Numbered from the stretch's first letter, positions 9,030-18,662 are shown. The stretch: 64,000 bases of DNA from Rhodoplanes sp963840055 (GCA_963840055.1 CAWIXM010000032.1:25356-89355), one strand, 5' to 3'. Made by a program: numbers and translations. The notes: a model not told the origin generated them from the sequence alone.

Positions 9030-9139
9030 CCGGACATCGTGCGGTGCTGAAGCGAGCAGGCAGGAAGAGCACGGGCCTTGGGGACACACATGCTCTCGCC
9101 CGGAGCGCAACCCGACAGGTAAATTTGGGAGCGATCAGT

Positions 9140-9940
9140 CTAGTGTAACTGCGCAATCGCCGCGCCGCGGATCGCTCCCGGCGTTGCGGTACTCCCCGTT
9201 TGGACGATCACCGCCACCAAATCGACCATCTCGGCTTTCACTTGGGCGAGGGGAACGGTCCATGTGCCCGGACCTGCCCAGTCGCCTAGCTTGATCCAGC
9301 GGCGCACCACGTTGGAGTAGGTGATCGTGCGCCCCTTGTTCTCGCCGCGCCGGATGGCGACCGGAACCGCGCTCGCCACGCCCCAGAGCCATATTTCGCC
9401 GGTGGGGCCTGCATTGCCTTTGCCGACCGTAATCGACACCTGTCCATTCGCGACAGCAACCTGGACCGGCACGGAAAGCTGCGCGCCGCGGTCGCGCGCC
9501 GTGACGACGGCCCCCTCGATCGCGGCTCTATCGCTGCCGAGCGCATGAACGGTCCCGTTCACCACCACCTGCGGCGTGTATACGTCCCCGTCGCCGCGCA
9601 TGCGCGAATACGCCTTCTGGCGCGCCGTGTGGCGTGGATCGGCAAGCGTATCCTTCCAGCCGAGGTAATCCCAGTAGTGGACCGGCAAGCTGACCACGAC
9701 GAGCCTGGGATCGTTTCTCAACTCGCCGACAAGCTTATCGGCCGGCGGACAGGACGAGCACCCCTGGCTGGTAAACAGCTCGATGACCGCACGCGGCCCT
9801 GCGTGCGCGCCGGTCGCGGTCGCCGCCAAAAGCACGGCGGCGACGACCCCGAAAATCGACCAGCGGCCTGCCAACGTCAAAATCCCGACCTCGTCCTTGT
9901 CTTGTCTGATTAGGGGCGCGCACATACCCGCGCCCGCCAT
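9140..9940 (-). CDS. DUF1223 family thioredoxin-fold protein
   Basis: 266 residues. A hydrophobic N-terminal segment (SIFGVVAAVLLAATATGAHA) looks like a signal peptide or anchor. It is followed by VIELFTSQGCSSCPPADKL, whose CxxC motif is the hallmark of DUF1223, and then by HYWDYLGWKD and TPQVVVNG blocks. The family is predicted to have a periplasmic thioredoxin-like fold with possible thiol-redox function, unproven. It sits 3' of acnA on the same strand, an order common in Bradyrhizobium relatives. Alternative starts inside the first 20 residues are possible. Confidence 0.88.
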   Translation of the reverse strand: MAGAGMCAPLIRQDKDEVGILTLAGRWSIFGVVAAVLLAATATGAHAGPRAVIELFTSQGCSSCPPADKLVGELRNDPRLVVVSLPVHYWDYLGWKDTLADPRHTARQKAYSRMRGDGDVYTPQVVVNGTVHALGSDRAAIEGAVVTARDRGAQLSVPVQVAVANGQVSITVGKGNAGPTGEIWLWGVASAVPVAIRRGENKGRTITYSNVVRRWIKLGDWAGPGTWTVPLAQVKAEMVDLVAVIVQTGSTATPGAIRGAAIAQLH

Positions 9941-10120
9941 CCACCGTGCGGACGTGCTCTGCGACGGATGATGCTTCCTGATCAGGCGCGCATTGTTACG
10001 GACCTACGGGCCCTGCGCACAGTGGTCGTGAATAGTACGCTCAGGCGATCACCTGCCACTCACTTAGCAGTGAGATTGGCGCATGACGCGGCAATGTGAT
10101 CAGTCCTTGGCGCTTGCAGC

Positions 10121-10154
10121 AAAAGACCCACGGCGCATACCGCCGCAGGTCTTT
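10121..10154 (-). terminator. Intrinsic terminator of acnA
   Basis: On the - strand AAAGACC...GGTCTTTT encloses a further CGGCG/CGCCG stem with a GTATG loop. The continuous stem of about 14 bp ends in a short T-run, 10 bases after the acnA stop. Confidence 0.7.
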
Positions 10155-10163
10155 GCAAAACGC

Positions 10164-12869
10164 TCAAGCAGCGAGCTGACGCAGCACGTATTGCAGGATT
10201 CCGCCGTTGCGGAGGTATTCGAGTTCTTCGAGCGTATCGATGCGGCAGATCAGCGGCACGCGCTGCAATGTGCCGTCCAATCCGACAATCTCGGCGACGA
10301 GCCGCTGCCGCGGCTTGAGTTCACCTTGCAAGCCGCGGATGGTCACCTGCTCGCTGCCCTTGAGTCCGATCGTTTGCCACGATGCGCCCTCTTCAAAAAC
10401 CAGCGGTACGACGCCCATGCCGACCAGATTGGAACGATGAATGCGCTCGAAGGATTGCGCGATCACGGCGCGGATGCCGAGCAGAGCCGTGCCTTTAGCC
10501 GCCCAGTCGCGCGACGAGCCCGTGCCGTATTCCTTTCCGGCGAACACGACGAGCGGGACTTTCTCGCTTTTGTAGCGCATGGCCGCTTCGTAGATGGGCA
10601 TCTGTTCTTTTGACGGATAGTGAATCGTGACGCCGCCTTCCACGCCCGGGACCATCTGGTTCTTGATGCGGATATTGCCGAAGGTGCCGCGCATCATGAC
10701 TTCGTGATTGCCGCGGCGGGTGCCGTACTGATTGAAGTCCGGCGGCTTGACATGGTGCGCGATCAGATACTGTCCCGTGGGCGAGGCGACCTTGATCGAG
10801 CCCGCGGGCGAAATGTGGTCGGTGGTGATCGAGTCGAGGAAGAGTCCGAGAATGCGCGCGTCGACGATGTTGGTGAGCGGCCGCGGCTCGCGCGTCATGC
10901 CCATGAAGTAAGGCGGATTCCGCACATAAGTCGAGTGGTGATCCCACGGATAGGTGAGGCCGCCCTTGACCGCGATCTTGGTCCAGTTCGCGTCGCCCTT
11001 GAACACGTCGGCGTACTTGCGCACGAACATCTGCTTGGTGATCGTCTTCTTCATGGCCGCGTTGATCTCGCGGTTAGACGGCCAGATGTCCTTGAGAAAA
11101 ACCTTCTTGCCCGCCTTGTCGACGCCGAGCGCAGTCTTCGCCGGATCGAAGTTCATCGTTCCGGCGAGCGCATAGGCGACGACGAGCGGCGGCGAGGCGA
11201 GATAGTTGGCGCGCACGTCGGGATTGACGCGGCCCTCAAAATTGCGGTTTCCCGACAGGACCGAGGCGGCGACAAGGTCGTGCTCGTTGACGGCGGCCGA
11301 TATCTCCGGCGGCAGCGGCCCGGAATTGCCGATGCAGGTGGTGCAGCCGAAACCGACGAGATTGAATCCGAGCTTGTCGAGATATTTCTGCAGGCCCGAC
11401 TTGGCGAGATATTCGGCGACCACCTGCGAGCCGGGCGCAAGCGAAGTCTTCACCCACGGCTTGACCGTGAGCCCCTTCTCCACCGCCTTTTTCGCGAGCA
11501 GGCCCGCGCCCATCATCACCGTCGGGTTCGACGTGTTGGTGCACGAGGTGATCGCCGCGATGACGACGTCGCCATGGCCGAGATCGTGCTTGCGCCCTGC
11601 CACCGCTACGCGCTTGTCCGCTTCGCCGCCCTTCCCGAATTCGTCGGCGAGCGAACGCGCAAAGCTGCTCTTCACCGACTTAAGCGGCACGCGATCCTGC
11701 GGGCGCTTCGGCCCGGCCAGCGAGGGTTCCACCGAGGCAAGGTCGAGCTTGAGCACGTCGGTGAACACCGGATCGGGCGTGTTCTTCGTGCGGAACATGC
11801 CTTGCGCCTTGGCGTAAGCCTCGACGAGCTTGACCCGGTGCTCGGACCGGCCGGTGCCGCGCAGGTAGTCGAGCGTGTCGGCGTCGACCGGGAAGAAGCC
11901 GCAGGTCGCCCCATATTCCGGTGACATGTTGCCGATGGTCGCGCGGTCGGCGATCGACAGGTTGGCGAGGCCGGGGCCGAAGAACTCGACAAATCGGCCG
12001 ACCACGCCGCGCTTGCGCAGCATTTGCGTCACCGTGAGCACGAGGTCGGTGGCGGTCACCCCTTCGGTCAGTTTGCCGCTGAGCTTCACGCCGATGACTT
12101 CGGGGAGCATCATCGAATAGGGCTGGCCGAGCATCGCCGCTTCCGCCTCGATGCCGCCGACGCCCCAACCAAGCACGGCGAGCCCGTTCACCATCGTCGT
12201 ATGGGAGTCGGTGCCGACCAGCGTATCGGGATAAGCGAGTTCGGCCGTTACGGTCTTGCCGTCAAGCCGCGCCTCGCCTTTCGCGGTCCACACCGTCTGC
12301 GACAGATATTCGAGATTGACCTGATGGCAGATGCCGGTCCCCGGCGGCACCACGCGGAAGTTCTGGAACGAGTGCTGCGCCCATTTGAGAAAGCGGTAAC
12401 GCTCCTGGTTTTGTCGGTACTCCTCGGTCACGTTCTTCTTGAGCGCGTCATTGGTGCCGAAAAAGTTGACGAGCACCGAATGGTCGATGACGAGGTCGAC
12501 CGGGACCAGCGGATTGATCTTTTTCGGGTCGCCGCCGAGATTCTTCATGGCGTCGCGCATGGCGGCGAGATCGACCACCGCCGGCACGCCGGTGAAGTCC
12601 TGCATCAACACGCGCGCCGGGCGGAACGGGACTTCACGTTCGGAGGTCTTGGTCTTCAGCCATTGGGCGACCGCCTGGATGTCCTCCTTGGCGACGGTTT
12701 GCCCATCCTCGTGGCGCAGCAGATTCTCGAGCAGCACCTTCATCGAGAAAGGAAGGCGGGAAATGCCTTTCAACCCATTCTTTTCGGCGGCCGGCAGGCT
12801 GTAATAGACGTAATTCCGGTTGCCGAGTTTGAGCGTCCGGGTGCACTTGAAGCTGTCTATCGGGATCAT
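10164..12869 (-). CDS. acnA: Aconitate hydratase A
   Basis: About 901 residues, the normal length for monomeric aconitase A, which interconverts citrate and isocitrate in the TCA cycle through a 4Fe-4S cluster. Cluster ligands are visible in the SCTNTSNP and GCTTCIGNSGPLP motifs. The C-terminal swivel domain has EYGTGSSRDWAAKG, with the substrate-binding and catalytic Ser and Arg. ATG 12869 (MIPIDSFKCTRTL) fits the family N-terminus; an in-frame ATG five codons upstream (12884) is the alternative. Oriented divergently from ccmA, the usual order in this group. Confidence 0.97.
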   Translation of the reverse strand: MIPIDSFKCTRTLKLGNRNYVYYSLPAAEKNGLKGISRLPFSMKVLLENLLRHEDGQTVAKEDIQAVAQWLKTKTSEREVPFRPARVLMQDFTGVPAVVDLAAMRDAMKNLGGDPKKINPLVPVDLVIDHSVLVNFFGTNDALKKNVTEEYRQNQERYRFLKWAQHSFQNFRVVPPGTGICHQVNLEYLSQTVWTAKGEARLDGKTVTAELAYPDTLVGTDSHTTMVNGLAVLGWGVGGIEAEAAMLGQPYSMMLPEVIGVKLSGKLTEGVTATDLVLTVTQMLRKRGVVGRFVEFFGPGLANLSIADRATIGNMSPEYGATCGFFPVDADTLDYLRGTGRSEHRVKLVEAYAKAQGMFRTKNTPDPVFTDVLKLDLASVEPSLAGPKRPQDRVPLKSVKSSFARSLADEFGKGGEADKRVAVAGRKHDLGHGDVVIAAITSCTNTSNPTVMMGAGLLAKKAVEKGLTVKPWVKTSLAPGSQVVAEYLAKSGLQKYLDKLGFNLVGFGCTTCIGNSGPLPPEISAAVNEHDLVAASVLSGNRNFEGRVNPDVRANYLASPPLVVAYALAGTMNFDPAKTALGVDKAGKKVFLKDIWPSNREINAAMKKTITKQMFVRKYADVFKGDANWTKIAVKGGLTYPWDHHSTYVRNPPYFMGMTREPRPLTNIVDARILGLFLDSITTDHISPAGSIKVASPTGQYLIAHHVKPPDFNQYGTRRGNHEVMMRGTFGNIRIKNQMVPGVEGGVTIHYPSKEQMPIYEAAMRYKSEKVPLVVFAGKEYGTGSSRDWAAKGTALLGIRAVIAQSFERIHRSNLVGMGVVPLVFEEGASWQTIGLKGSEQVTIRGLQGELKPRQRLVAEIVGLDGTLQRVPLICRIDTLEELEYLRNGGILQYVLRQLAA

Positions 12870-13232
12870 GGCGCGATGTTCCATTCCGGCCGGAGGGCAG
12901 CCGGATTGCCTTTCTAATATATCTCCGGGGGTGCTGCCTCGTTCACCCGCCTCGGACGCGCCGGACCCACGTCCTCGCCGGCGGGCAGGCTTTTGTTACG
13001 GGCTTATAAGAGCTTTCCTTCCGTTCTGCTATACGACTTCTAAACAGCGGATTCGGTGGAACGTCTAGCCTGAGGGCGAACGATCGATGCCGTTTCCAGG
13101 TGATCAATTCGTCGTCAGTCCGTGGGTATTTCCAAGCGGGTCGAACCGCCGATCGGGGCGCTCAAGCTCTGGATGGATTACGCCGAGCCGTTCGGCCACA
13201 TCCGATACGAAAAACCGGGGCGGGACCGCCTG
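12870..13232. other. Divergent acnA-ccmA intergenic region
   Basis: About 360 bp between divergent genes, expected to hold both promoters. No unambiguous -35/-10 pair or operator is visible. The open frame of ccmA extends back into this region, but the family start lies at 13233. Confidence 0.4.
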
Positions 13233-13865
13233 ATGGAGCTGATTGGGCGGGACCTTGTTTGCGTACGCGGCGGACGCGAGGTTTTTTCCGGCCTCGGCTT
13301 TCGTGTCTGCGCGGGGGAGGCCCTGGTCTTGACCGGCCCGAACGGGGCGGGAAAGACCTCGCTGTTGCGGATGATCGCCGGGCTGCTGCGTCCAGCGGCG
13401 GGCCGGATCGAGCTGGCCGGAGGAGAGGCCGAGCTGGGAGTAGCCGAACAAGCCCATTATCTCGGCCACCAGGACGCCTTGAAACCATCCCTGACCGTCC
13501 GCGAAAACCTGCAATTCTGGGCCAGGTATTTGGGGGGAAGCGATGAGGCCCTGGCGGGCGCGCTCACCGCCGTCGGCCTTGAGGAACTTGCTGACCTGCC
13601 CGCTGGGTATCTCTCCGCCGGTCAACGCCGGCGTCTCTCGCTCGCCCGTCTGCTCGCGGTTCCTCGCCGGCTCTGGCTGCTCGACGAGCCGACCGCAGCC
13701 CTCGATCTAGCCGCGCAGGAAAGGCTGACCGCGCTCATGCGGGAGCACCTTGGCGGCCGCGGCATCATCATCGTCGCGACCCATGGCCCGCTCGGGCTCG
13801 ACACGGCCCAAAACCTGCGGCTGGGCGCGGTTCGCGGACCCGACCTGGCGGGGGCAGCCCAATGA
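13233..13865 (+). CDS. ccmA: Heme exporter ATP-binding protein CcmA
   Basis: About 210 residues from ATG 13233, with Walker A GPNGAGKTS, the signature LSAGQRRRLSLARL, Walker B LWLLDEPTAALD and the switch His in ATHG. CcmA is the ATPase of the CcmABCD complex that releases holo-CcmE during cytochrome c maturation. The open frame extends 37 codons further upstream without matching the family, so the internal ATG is used. Its stop overlaps the ccmB start (ATGA), indicating translational coupling. Confidence 0.95.
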   Translation: MELIGRDLVCVRGGREVFSGLGFRVCAGEALVLTGPNGAGKTSLLRMIAGLLRPAAGRIELAGGEAELGVAEQAHYLGHQDALKPSLTVRENLQFWARYLGGSDEALAGALTAVGLEELADLPAGYLSAGQRRRLSLARLLAVPRRLWLLDEPTAALDLAAQERLTALMREHLGGRGIIIVATHGPLGLDTAQNLRLGAVRGPDLAGAAQ

Positions 13866-14530
13866 CCGCGCTCCGCGCCCTTCTCCTCCGTGACATGCGC
13901 ATCGCCGTCCGCATCGGCGGCGGCGCGATGATGGCCGTATTGTTCTTTCTCGTGGTGGTGGTTGTTACCCCGTTCGCGCTTGGACCGGATATGGCGCTGC
14001 TGCAACGGGTCGGACCAGCGATCCTGTGGATCGGCGCCCTGCTCGCTTCCCTGCTCGCCCTCGACCGGCTGTTCGCCGCCGACTACGAAGACGGCTCGCT
14101 CGATCTGATCCTGATGGGCCGGCTGCCGCTCGAATTCGCCGCCGCCACGAAGGCATTGGCGCATTGGCTCACGACCGGCCTCCCCCTCGTGCTGGTCACC
14201 CCCGTCTTGGGGCTTTTTCTCAATCTCGAGCCGGCGGCGACCGGAGCTGTGATGCTCACTTTGCTGGTCGGGACCCCCGCGCTGACCTTCATCGGCCTGA
14301 TTGGGTCATCGCTCGCGACGGCGCTCCGCCGCGGCGGCCTGCTTCTCCCGGTGCTGGTGGTGCCGCTGACCGTGCCGGTGCTGATCTTCGGGGTCGCCGC
14401 CTCCAACGCCGCGATCGTGGGGCCGGTGCCGTTCGGAACGCCGTTCACGCTCCTGTGCGCGTTCACGCTGATGAGCCTCGTGGTAGGGCCCTTCGCCGCC
14501 GCCGCAGCCCTGCGGCACGGGCTCGAGTGA
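13862..14530 (+). CDS. ccmB: Heme exporter permease CcmB
   Basis: 222 residues, about six transmembrane helices, with the start LLLRDMRIAVRIGGG followed by a long hydrophobic segment as in CcmB. It forms the membrane part of the CcmAB ABC transporter in cytochrome c biogenesis. It overlaps ccmA by four bases and lies about 80 bp before ccmC. A long overlapping frame in +1 is a high-GC shadow. Confidence 0.95.
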   Translation: MTALRALLLRDMRIAVRIGGGAMMAVLFFLVVVVVTPFALGPDMALLQRVGPAILWIGALLASLLALDRLFAADYEDGSLDLILMGRLPLEFAAATKALAHWLTTGLPLVLVTPVLGLFLNLEPAATGAVMLTLLVGTPALTFIGLIGSSLATALRRGGLLLPVLVVPLTVPVLIFGVAASNAAIVGPVPFGTPFTLLCAFTLMSLVVGPFAAAAALRHGLE

Positions 14531-14607
14531 TACCGGCCGATTGCCGCTGCCTCCGTACAACTGCCGCATTGCGCGCCCATCCCATGCGGACTAAGACAAG
14601 GCCGATC

Positions 14608-15342
14608 ATGGCGCTGATTGATTTCGCCAATCCGACGCGGTTTCTGAATCTCGTCGATCGCGTATTGCCGTGGCTCGCCGGTGCGACGGCGATCGTCTTC
14701 GCGCTCGCCCTCGTCCAGGTTTACGGCGCGCCCGACGACTACCAGCAAGGCGCAACCGTTAAGATCATGTTCCTGCATGTGCCGGCGGCATGGCTCGCCA
14801 TGTTCTGCTGGGCGCTGATGAGCGTCGCCGCGATCGGCACGCTGGTATTCCGCCACCCGCTCGCAGATGTCGCCGCCAAGACGGCGGCGCCGCTGGGGGC
14901 GGCCTTCACTTTCATCTGCCTGGCGACCGGGTCGTTGTGGGGCCGCCCGATGTGGGGCGCCTACTGGGTCTGGGACGCGCGCCTCACTTCGGTGCTGGTG
15001 CTGTTCATCATGTATCTCGGCCTGCTCGCCCTGTGGCGCAGCGTCGATGACCCGAGTCGAGCCGGTCGCGCCGCGGCGATCCTTACCCTGGTCGGGGCGA
15101 TCAACCTGCCGATCATTAAGTTCTCCGTCGACTGGTGGAATACGCTGCACCAGGGTTCCTCGGTGGTGCGCCTCGATGGGCCGGCGATCCATCCAAGCAT
15201 TCTTGTGCCGCTGCTGACGATGGCGGTCGCCTTTACGCTGCTGTTCGTCACGCTTCATCTTGCGGCGATGCGCAACGAAGTTTTGCGCCGCCGCGTGCGC
15301 AGCCTGCGTCTCCTGCAAGCGCAGGCGGCACCGGGAGCTTGA
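14608..15342 (+). CDS. ccmC: Heme transporter CcmC
   Basis: 244 residues, six membrane helices, with the tryptophan-rich heme-handling loop LWGRPMWGAYWVWDARLTS. CcmC presents periplasmic heme to the chaperone CcmE. ATG 14608 is preferred because AAGG lies seven bases upstream and the protein then begins MALIDFANPTRFL; ATG 14584 is an alternative. Next gene ccmD starts three bases after the stop. Confidence 0.95.
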   Translation: MALIDFANPTRFLNLVDRVLPWLAGATAIVFALALVQVYGAPDDYQQGATVKIMFLHVPAAWLAMFCWALMSVAAIGTLVFRHPLADVAAKTAAPLGAAFTFICLATGSLWGRPMWGAYWVWDARLTSVLVLFIMYLGLLALWRSVDDPSRAGRAAAILTLVGAINLPIIKFSVDWWNTLHQGSSVVRLDGPAIHPSILVPLLTMAVAFTLLFVTLHLAAMRNEVLRRRVRSLRLLQAQAAPGA

Positions 15343-15344
15343 GC

Positions 15345-15536
15345 ATGTCGCTGGGTCCGCACGCCGCCTACATCGTCGCAGCCTATGGCATTACCTTCGC
15401 CGTGATAGCGGCGTTGATCGCCTGGGTCGTGGCGGATTACCGGCGGCAGCGGCGCATCCTCGCCGATCTCGAGCGCCGCGGCGTGACCCGCCGCTCCGCA
15501 AATATTCGCCCGACGCCGATCGAGGGAACGGCATGA
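15345..15536 (+). CDS. ccmD: Heme exporter protein CcmD
   Basis: 63 residues: one transmembrane helix (YIVAAYGITFAVIAALIAWVV split by small residues) followed by a basic cytoplasmic tail (DYRRQRRILADLERRG). Size, topology and position between ccmC and ccmG identify it. CcmD stabilises the CcmABC-CcmE complex. Its stop overlaps the ccmG start (ATGA). Confidence 0.93.
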   Translation: MSLGPHAAYIVAAYGITFAVIAALIAWVVADYRRQRRILADLERRGVTRRSANIRPTPIEGTA

Positions 15537-16123
15537 CTGCGCTTCCGACCAACGAAACGGCGCGTCCGCGACGTTGGATCGTGTTCGTACCGCTGGCGAT
15601 TTTCCTGGCGCTGGCCGTGCTTTTCCTGTTCCGGCTCGGCGCGGGCGATCCCTCGACCATTCCCTCCGCGCTGATCGGTCGGCCCGCCCCCGACACCGAC
15701 CTGCCCGCAATTCCCGGCCTTGTCCGCGACGGCAAGCCGGTGCCCGGATTTACCGCGGCCGACCTCAAAGGACAGGTCACCGTGCTCAATGTCTGGGGGT
15801 CGTGGTGTTTGCCATGCCGCGAGGAGGCGCCCTGGCTGATGCGCATGGCCGCGGACAAGCGCTATCGGCTGGTCGGCCTCAATTACAAGGACCAGACGGA
15901 CAATGCGCTCCGATTCCTCGAGCGTTCCGGCAATCCGTTCGCCGCGATCGGTGCGGACGCGAACGGCCGCGCCGCGATCGAATGGGGCGTCTATGGCGTG
16001 CCGGAGACCTTCGTGATCGGACGCGACGGCATGATCGCCTACAAGCTGGTCGGCCCGATCACGCCCGCCAATCTCGGGACGTTGCGGCTGGCGATCGAAA
16101 AGGCGCTTGCGGCGCGAGCGTGA
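15533..16123 (+). CDS. ccmG: Thiol:disulfide interchange protein CcmG/DsbE
   Basis: 196 residues: an N-terminal membrane anchor (IVFVPLAIFLALAVLFLF) and a periplasmic thioredoxin domain with the active site WGSWCLPCREEAP and the cis-Pro loop GVPETFVIGRDG. CcmG keeps the apocytochrome c CxxCH cysteines reduced for heme attachment. It is the last gene of ccmABCDG. The remaining maturation genes (ccmE, F, H, I) are not here, as usual for alphaproteobacteria with split ccm loci. It converges on proB. Confidence 0.95.
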   Translation: MTALPTNETARPRRWIVFVPLAIFLALAVLFLFRLGAGDPSTIPSALIGRPAPDTDLPAIPGLVRDGKPVPGFTAADLKGQVTVLNVWGSWCLPCREEAPWLMRMAADKRYRLVGLNYKDQTDNALRFLERSGNPFAAIGADANGRAAIEWGVYGVPETFVIGRDGMIAYKLVGPITPANLGTLRLAIEKALAARA

Positions 16124-16184
16124 ACCTTGCTTTGACGCTGCGCCGGTGCAGATGGGACTCGCGCCCCATCCGCTCTCCGCGCCA

Positions 16185-17312
16185 TCACTCGCGCCACAGC
16201 GCGAGATCGTCGCGGTGGATCATCACCGTGCGGCCGGGGTTGCCGAGGATCAACAAGATGTCGGCCGACGACATGCGCTTGATCCGGTCGGCTTCCTCGG
16301 CGTCATAGGCGACAAGCCCGCGCCCGAGCTCCGCGCCGTCGGGCCCGCGCACGATCACCGCATCACCGCGGGCGAATGCGCCTTCCACCCGCACCACGCC
16401 CGCCGGCAACAGGCTCTTGCCCCGCCTGAGCGCGGCGACCGCTCCGGCGTCGATGGTGAGCGTGCCCTTCGGCTCAAGCGATCCCGCGATCCACTTCTTG
16501 CGCGACGTAACCGGGTTGGCAGGAGTGAGGAACCAGGTCGCGCGCGCGCCGCTCCGGATCGCCCGCAACGGATGCATCACCCGGCCTGAGGCGATCACCA
16601 TATGCGCACCGCCGGCCGTCGCAATTTTGCCGGCCTCGATCTTGGTCCGCATGCCGCCGCGCGACAGCTCCGAGGTCGGCGCGCCCGCCATCGCCTCGAC
16701 CGCCGGCGTGATGCGCTCGACCAACGGCACGAAACCCGCATCGGGGACGCGATCGGGCGGCGCCTCGTACAAACCGTCGATGTCGGAGAGCAGCACCAAG
16801 AGATCGGCGCTCGTCATGGTGGCGACGCGCGCGGCGAGCCGGTCGTTGTCGCCGTAGCGGATCTCGTTGGTCGCCACCGTGTCGTTTTCGTTGATGATGG
16901 GCACCGCCCGCCAGTCGAGCAGGCGCGCGATGGTCGAGCGCGCATTGAGGTAGCGCCGCCGCTCCTCGGTGTCGCCGAGCGTCACCAGCACCTGGCCGGC
17001 TCGGATGTCGTAACGTCCGAGCGCCTCCGCCCAGATACGCGCGAGCGCGATCTGTCCGACCGCCGCCGCGCCCTGGCTGTCCTCGAGCGGCAGCGCTCCG
17101 TGCGGAAGCTTGAGCATCGAGCGGCCGAGCGCGATTGCGCCCGAGGACACGATCAGGATATCGCGGTTCGCCCCATGCAGGTCGGCGATGTCGCCGGCGA
17201 GCGAGGCGAGCCACGCCTCCTTCACCCGCCCGGCTTTGGCGTCGACCAGCAGCGAGGAACCGACCTTGACCACGATACGGCGGAAATCGTCGAGGGCGGG
17301 GATTTTGGCCAT
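16185..17312 (-). CDS. proB: Glutamate 5-kinase
   Basis: About 375 residues: an amino-acid kinase domain starting RRIVVKVGSSLLVD, with the INENDTVATNEIRYGDND substrate and Mg loop, and a C-terminal PUA domain. It phosphorylates glutamate, the first step of proline synthesis. ATG 17312 (MAKIPALDDF) was chosen; the frame also allows an ATG at 17357. It follows metX by about 50 bp on the same strand, where metW would be expected in this group; proA is not in the window. Confidence 0.95.
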   Translation of the reverse strand: MAKIPALDDFRRIVVKVGSSLLVDAKAGRVKEAWLASLAGDIADLHGANRDILIVSSGAIALGRSMLKLPHGALPLEDSQGAAAVGQIALARIWAEALGRYDIRAGQVLVTLGDTEERRRYLNARSTIARLLDWRAVPIINENDTVATNEIRYGDNDRLAARVATMTSADLLVLLSDIDGLYEAPPDRVPDAGFVPLVERITPAVEAMAGAPTSELSRGGMRTKIEAGKIATAGGAHMVIASGRVMHPLRAIRSGARATWFLTPANPVTSRKKWIAGSLEPKGTLTIDAGAVAALRRGKSLLPAGVVRVEGAFARGDAVIVRGPDGAELGRGLVAYDAEEADRIKRMSSADILLILGNPGRTVMIHRDDLALWRE

Positions 17313-17365
17313 GCGGGCCAGGTCAGTCCGAGTTCCGCGCCGGTTCGTTTCGCTCATATCGATGT

Positions 17366-18562
17366 TCAGCCTTGCGCCGGCGCGAGACCGCGCGCGCGGC
17401 CAGCCGACTCCAAGAACCCGCGGACGATCGCCAACAGCTCCGGCTCGTCGAGCAGAAAGGCGTCGTGGCCCTTGTCGGTCTCGATCTCGGCGAAGGAAAC
17501 GCGCGCGCCGCCCGCGTTGAGGGCGTGCACAATGGCGCGCGAATCGGTGGTCGGAAACAGCCAGTCGCTGGTAAACGAGATGACGCAGAACCGCGTCGAG
17601 GTTCCCTTGAACGCGTTGGCGACGATGCCGTCGTAATCGGCGGCGAGATCGAAATAGTCCATTGCGCGCGTCAGATAGAGATAGCTATTGGCGTCGAACC
17701 GCTCGACGAAGGTGGAGCCCTGATGACGCAGATAGTTCTCCACCTCGAAATCGGCGTCGAAGGAAAACGTCGGGTTGTTGCGGTCCTGGAAACGGCGGCC
17801 GAACTTGCGATGCAGGGCGGCGTCCGACAGGTAGGTGATGTGCGCGCCCATGCGCGCCACCGCAAGTCCGCGGCGCGGTTCGGTGCCTTCGACGATGTAG
17901 CGCCCCTGCCGCCACTCGGGATCGGCCATCACCGCCTGGCGGCCGACCTCGTGGAACGCGATGTTCTGCGCCGAATGGCGGGTCGCGGTAGCGATCGGCA
18001 GCGCGGAGAACACGCGGTCCGGATAGCTTGCGCACCACTGCAGCACCTGCATCCCCCCCATCGAGCCGCCGGCGATGGAGAACAATTGCTCGATGCCGAG
18101 ATGATCGAGCAGCATCGCCTGCGCCCGCACCATGTCGCGGATGGTGATGACGGGGAAGCCGAGTCCCCACGGCTGTCCGGTCTCCGGGTTGGTCGAGGAT
18201 GGGCCCGAGCTGCCCATGCAGCCGCCCATTACGTTCGGACAAATGACGAAATAGCGGTCCGTGTCGATCGGCAGACCCGGCCCGACCATGGTCTCCCACC
18301 AGCCCGGCTTGCCCGTCACCGGATGAACATTGGCGACATGCTGATCGCCGGTCAGCGCATGGCAGAGGAGCATGGCGTTGGAGCGCGCGGCGTTGAGCGC
18401 GCCATAGGTCTGGTAGGCGATCTGGAAGGGCGCGAGTTCGACGCCCGCGTCGAGCTTGAGCGGTTTGTCCGCACCAAAGACACGGAATGGCGAACGCGGC
18501 TGGTCCGCTTCGCGGACTCGATCCGGCGCGCTGCGTATGACGGAAGACCGAATGTTGCTCAT
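17366..18562 (-). CDS. metX: Homoserine O-acetyltransferase
   Basis: 398 residues, alpha/beta-hydrolase fold. The nucleophile Ser167 lies in GGSMGGMQVLQW, the oxyanion region reads NVMGGCMGSSGPSS, and the triad Asp (FTSDWLFP) and His (KGHDAFLL) are near the C-terminus. It transfers an acyl group from acetyl-CoA to homoserine in methionine synthesis; some members use succinyl-CoA, which sequence reading alone does not settle. A promoter-like element lies 73 bp upstream. metW is absent from its usual place downstream. Confidence 0.95.
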   Translation of the reverse strand: MSNIRSSVIRSAPDRVREADQPRSPFRVFGADKPLKLDAGVELAPFQIAYQTYGALNAARSNAMLLCHALTGDQHVANVHPVTGKPGWWETMVGPGLPIDTDRYFVICPNVMGGCMGSSGPSSTNPETGQPWGLGFPVITIRDMVRAQAMLLDHLGIEQLFSIAGGSMGGMQVLQWCASYPDRVFSALPIATATRHSAQNIAFHEVGRQAVMADPEWRQGRYIVEGTEPRRGLAVARMGAHITYLSDAALHRKFGRRFQDRNNPTFSFDADFEVENYLRHQGSTFVERFDANSYLYLTRAMDYFDLAADYDGIVANAFKGTSTRFCVISFTSDWLFPTTDSRAIVHALNAGGARVSFAEIETDKGHDAFLLDEPELLAIVRGFLESAGRARGLAPAQG

Positions 18563-18634
18563 GGGGGCGTTCGCCGATCCCCCAATATAGGTGCTTGCGT
18601 ACGCATTCGGCCACTCCTGTCGCGGCGACCGGCC

Positions 18635-18662
18635 TACATAGACCAGCGGCCCGCGCCGTCAA
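18635..18662 (-). promoter_or_regulatory. Candidate sigma70-type promoter of metX
   Basis: On the - strand TTGACG (18662-18657) and TATGTA (18640-18635) are separated by 16 bases, upstream of metX. No SAM-II riboswitch core was recognised between it and the start codon. Confidence 0.5.

Noticed and set aside
8926..9294. Small protein starting at ATG 8926
   Set aside because: Frame runs through a perfect intrinsic terminator and into the antisense of the DUF1223 gene; an RNA fits better.
10620..11924. 434-codon open frame antisense to acnA
   Set aside because: Fully inside acnA; rich in Arg/His/Gly as expected from antisense of GC-rich codons.
14026..14607. Possible long N-terminal extension of ccmC
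   Set aside because: Overlaps ccmB in another frame; CcmC proteins start at the MALIDF region with a good ribosome site.
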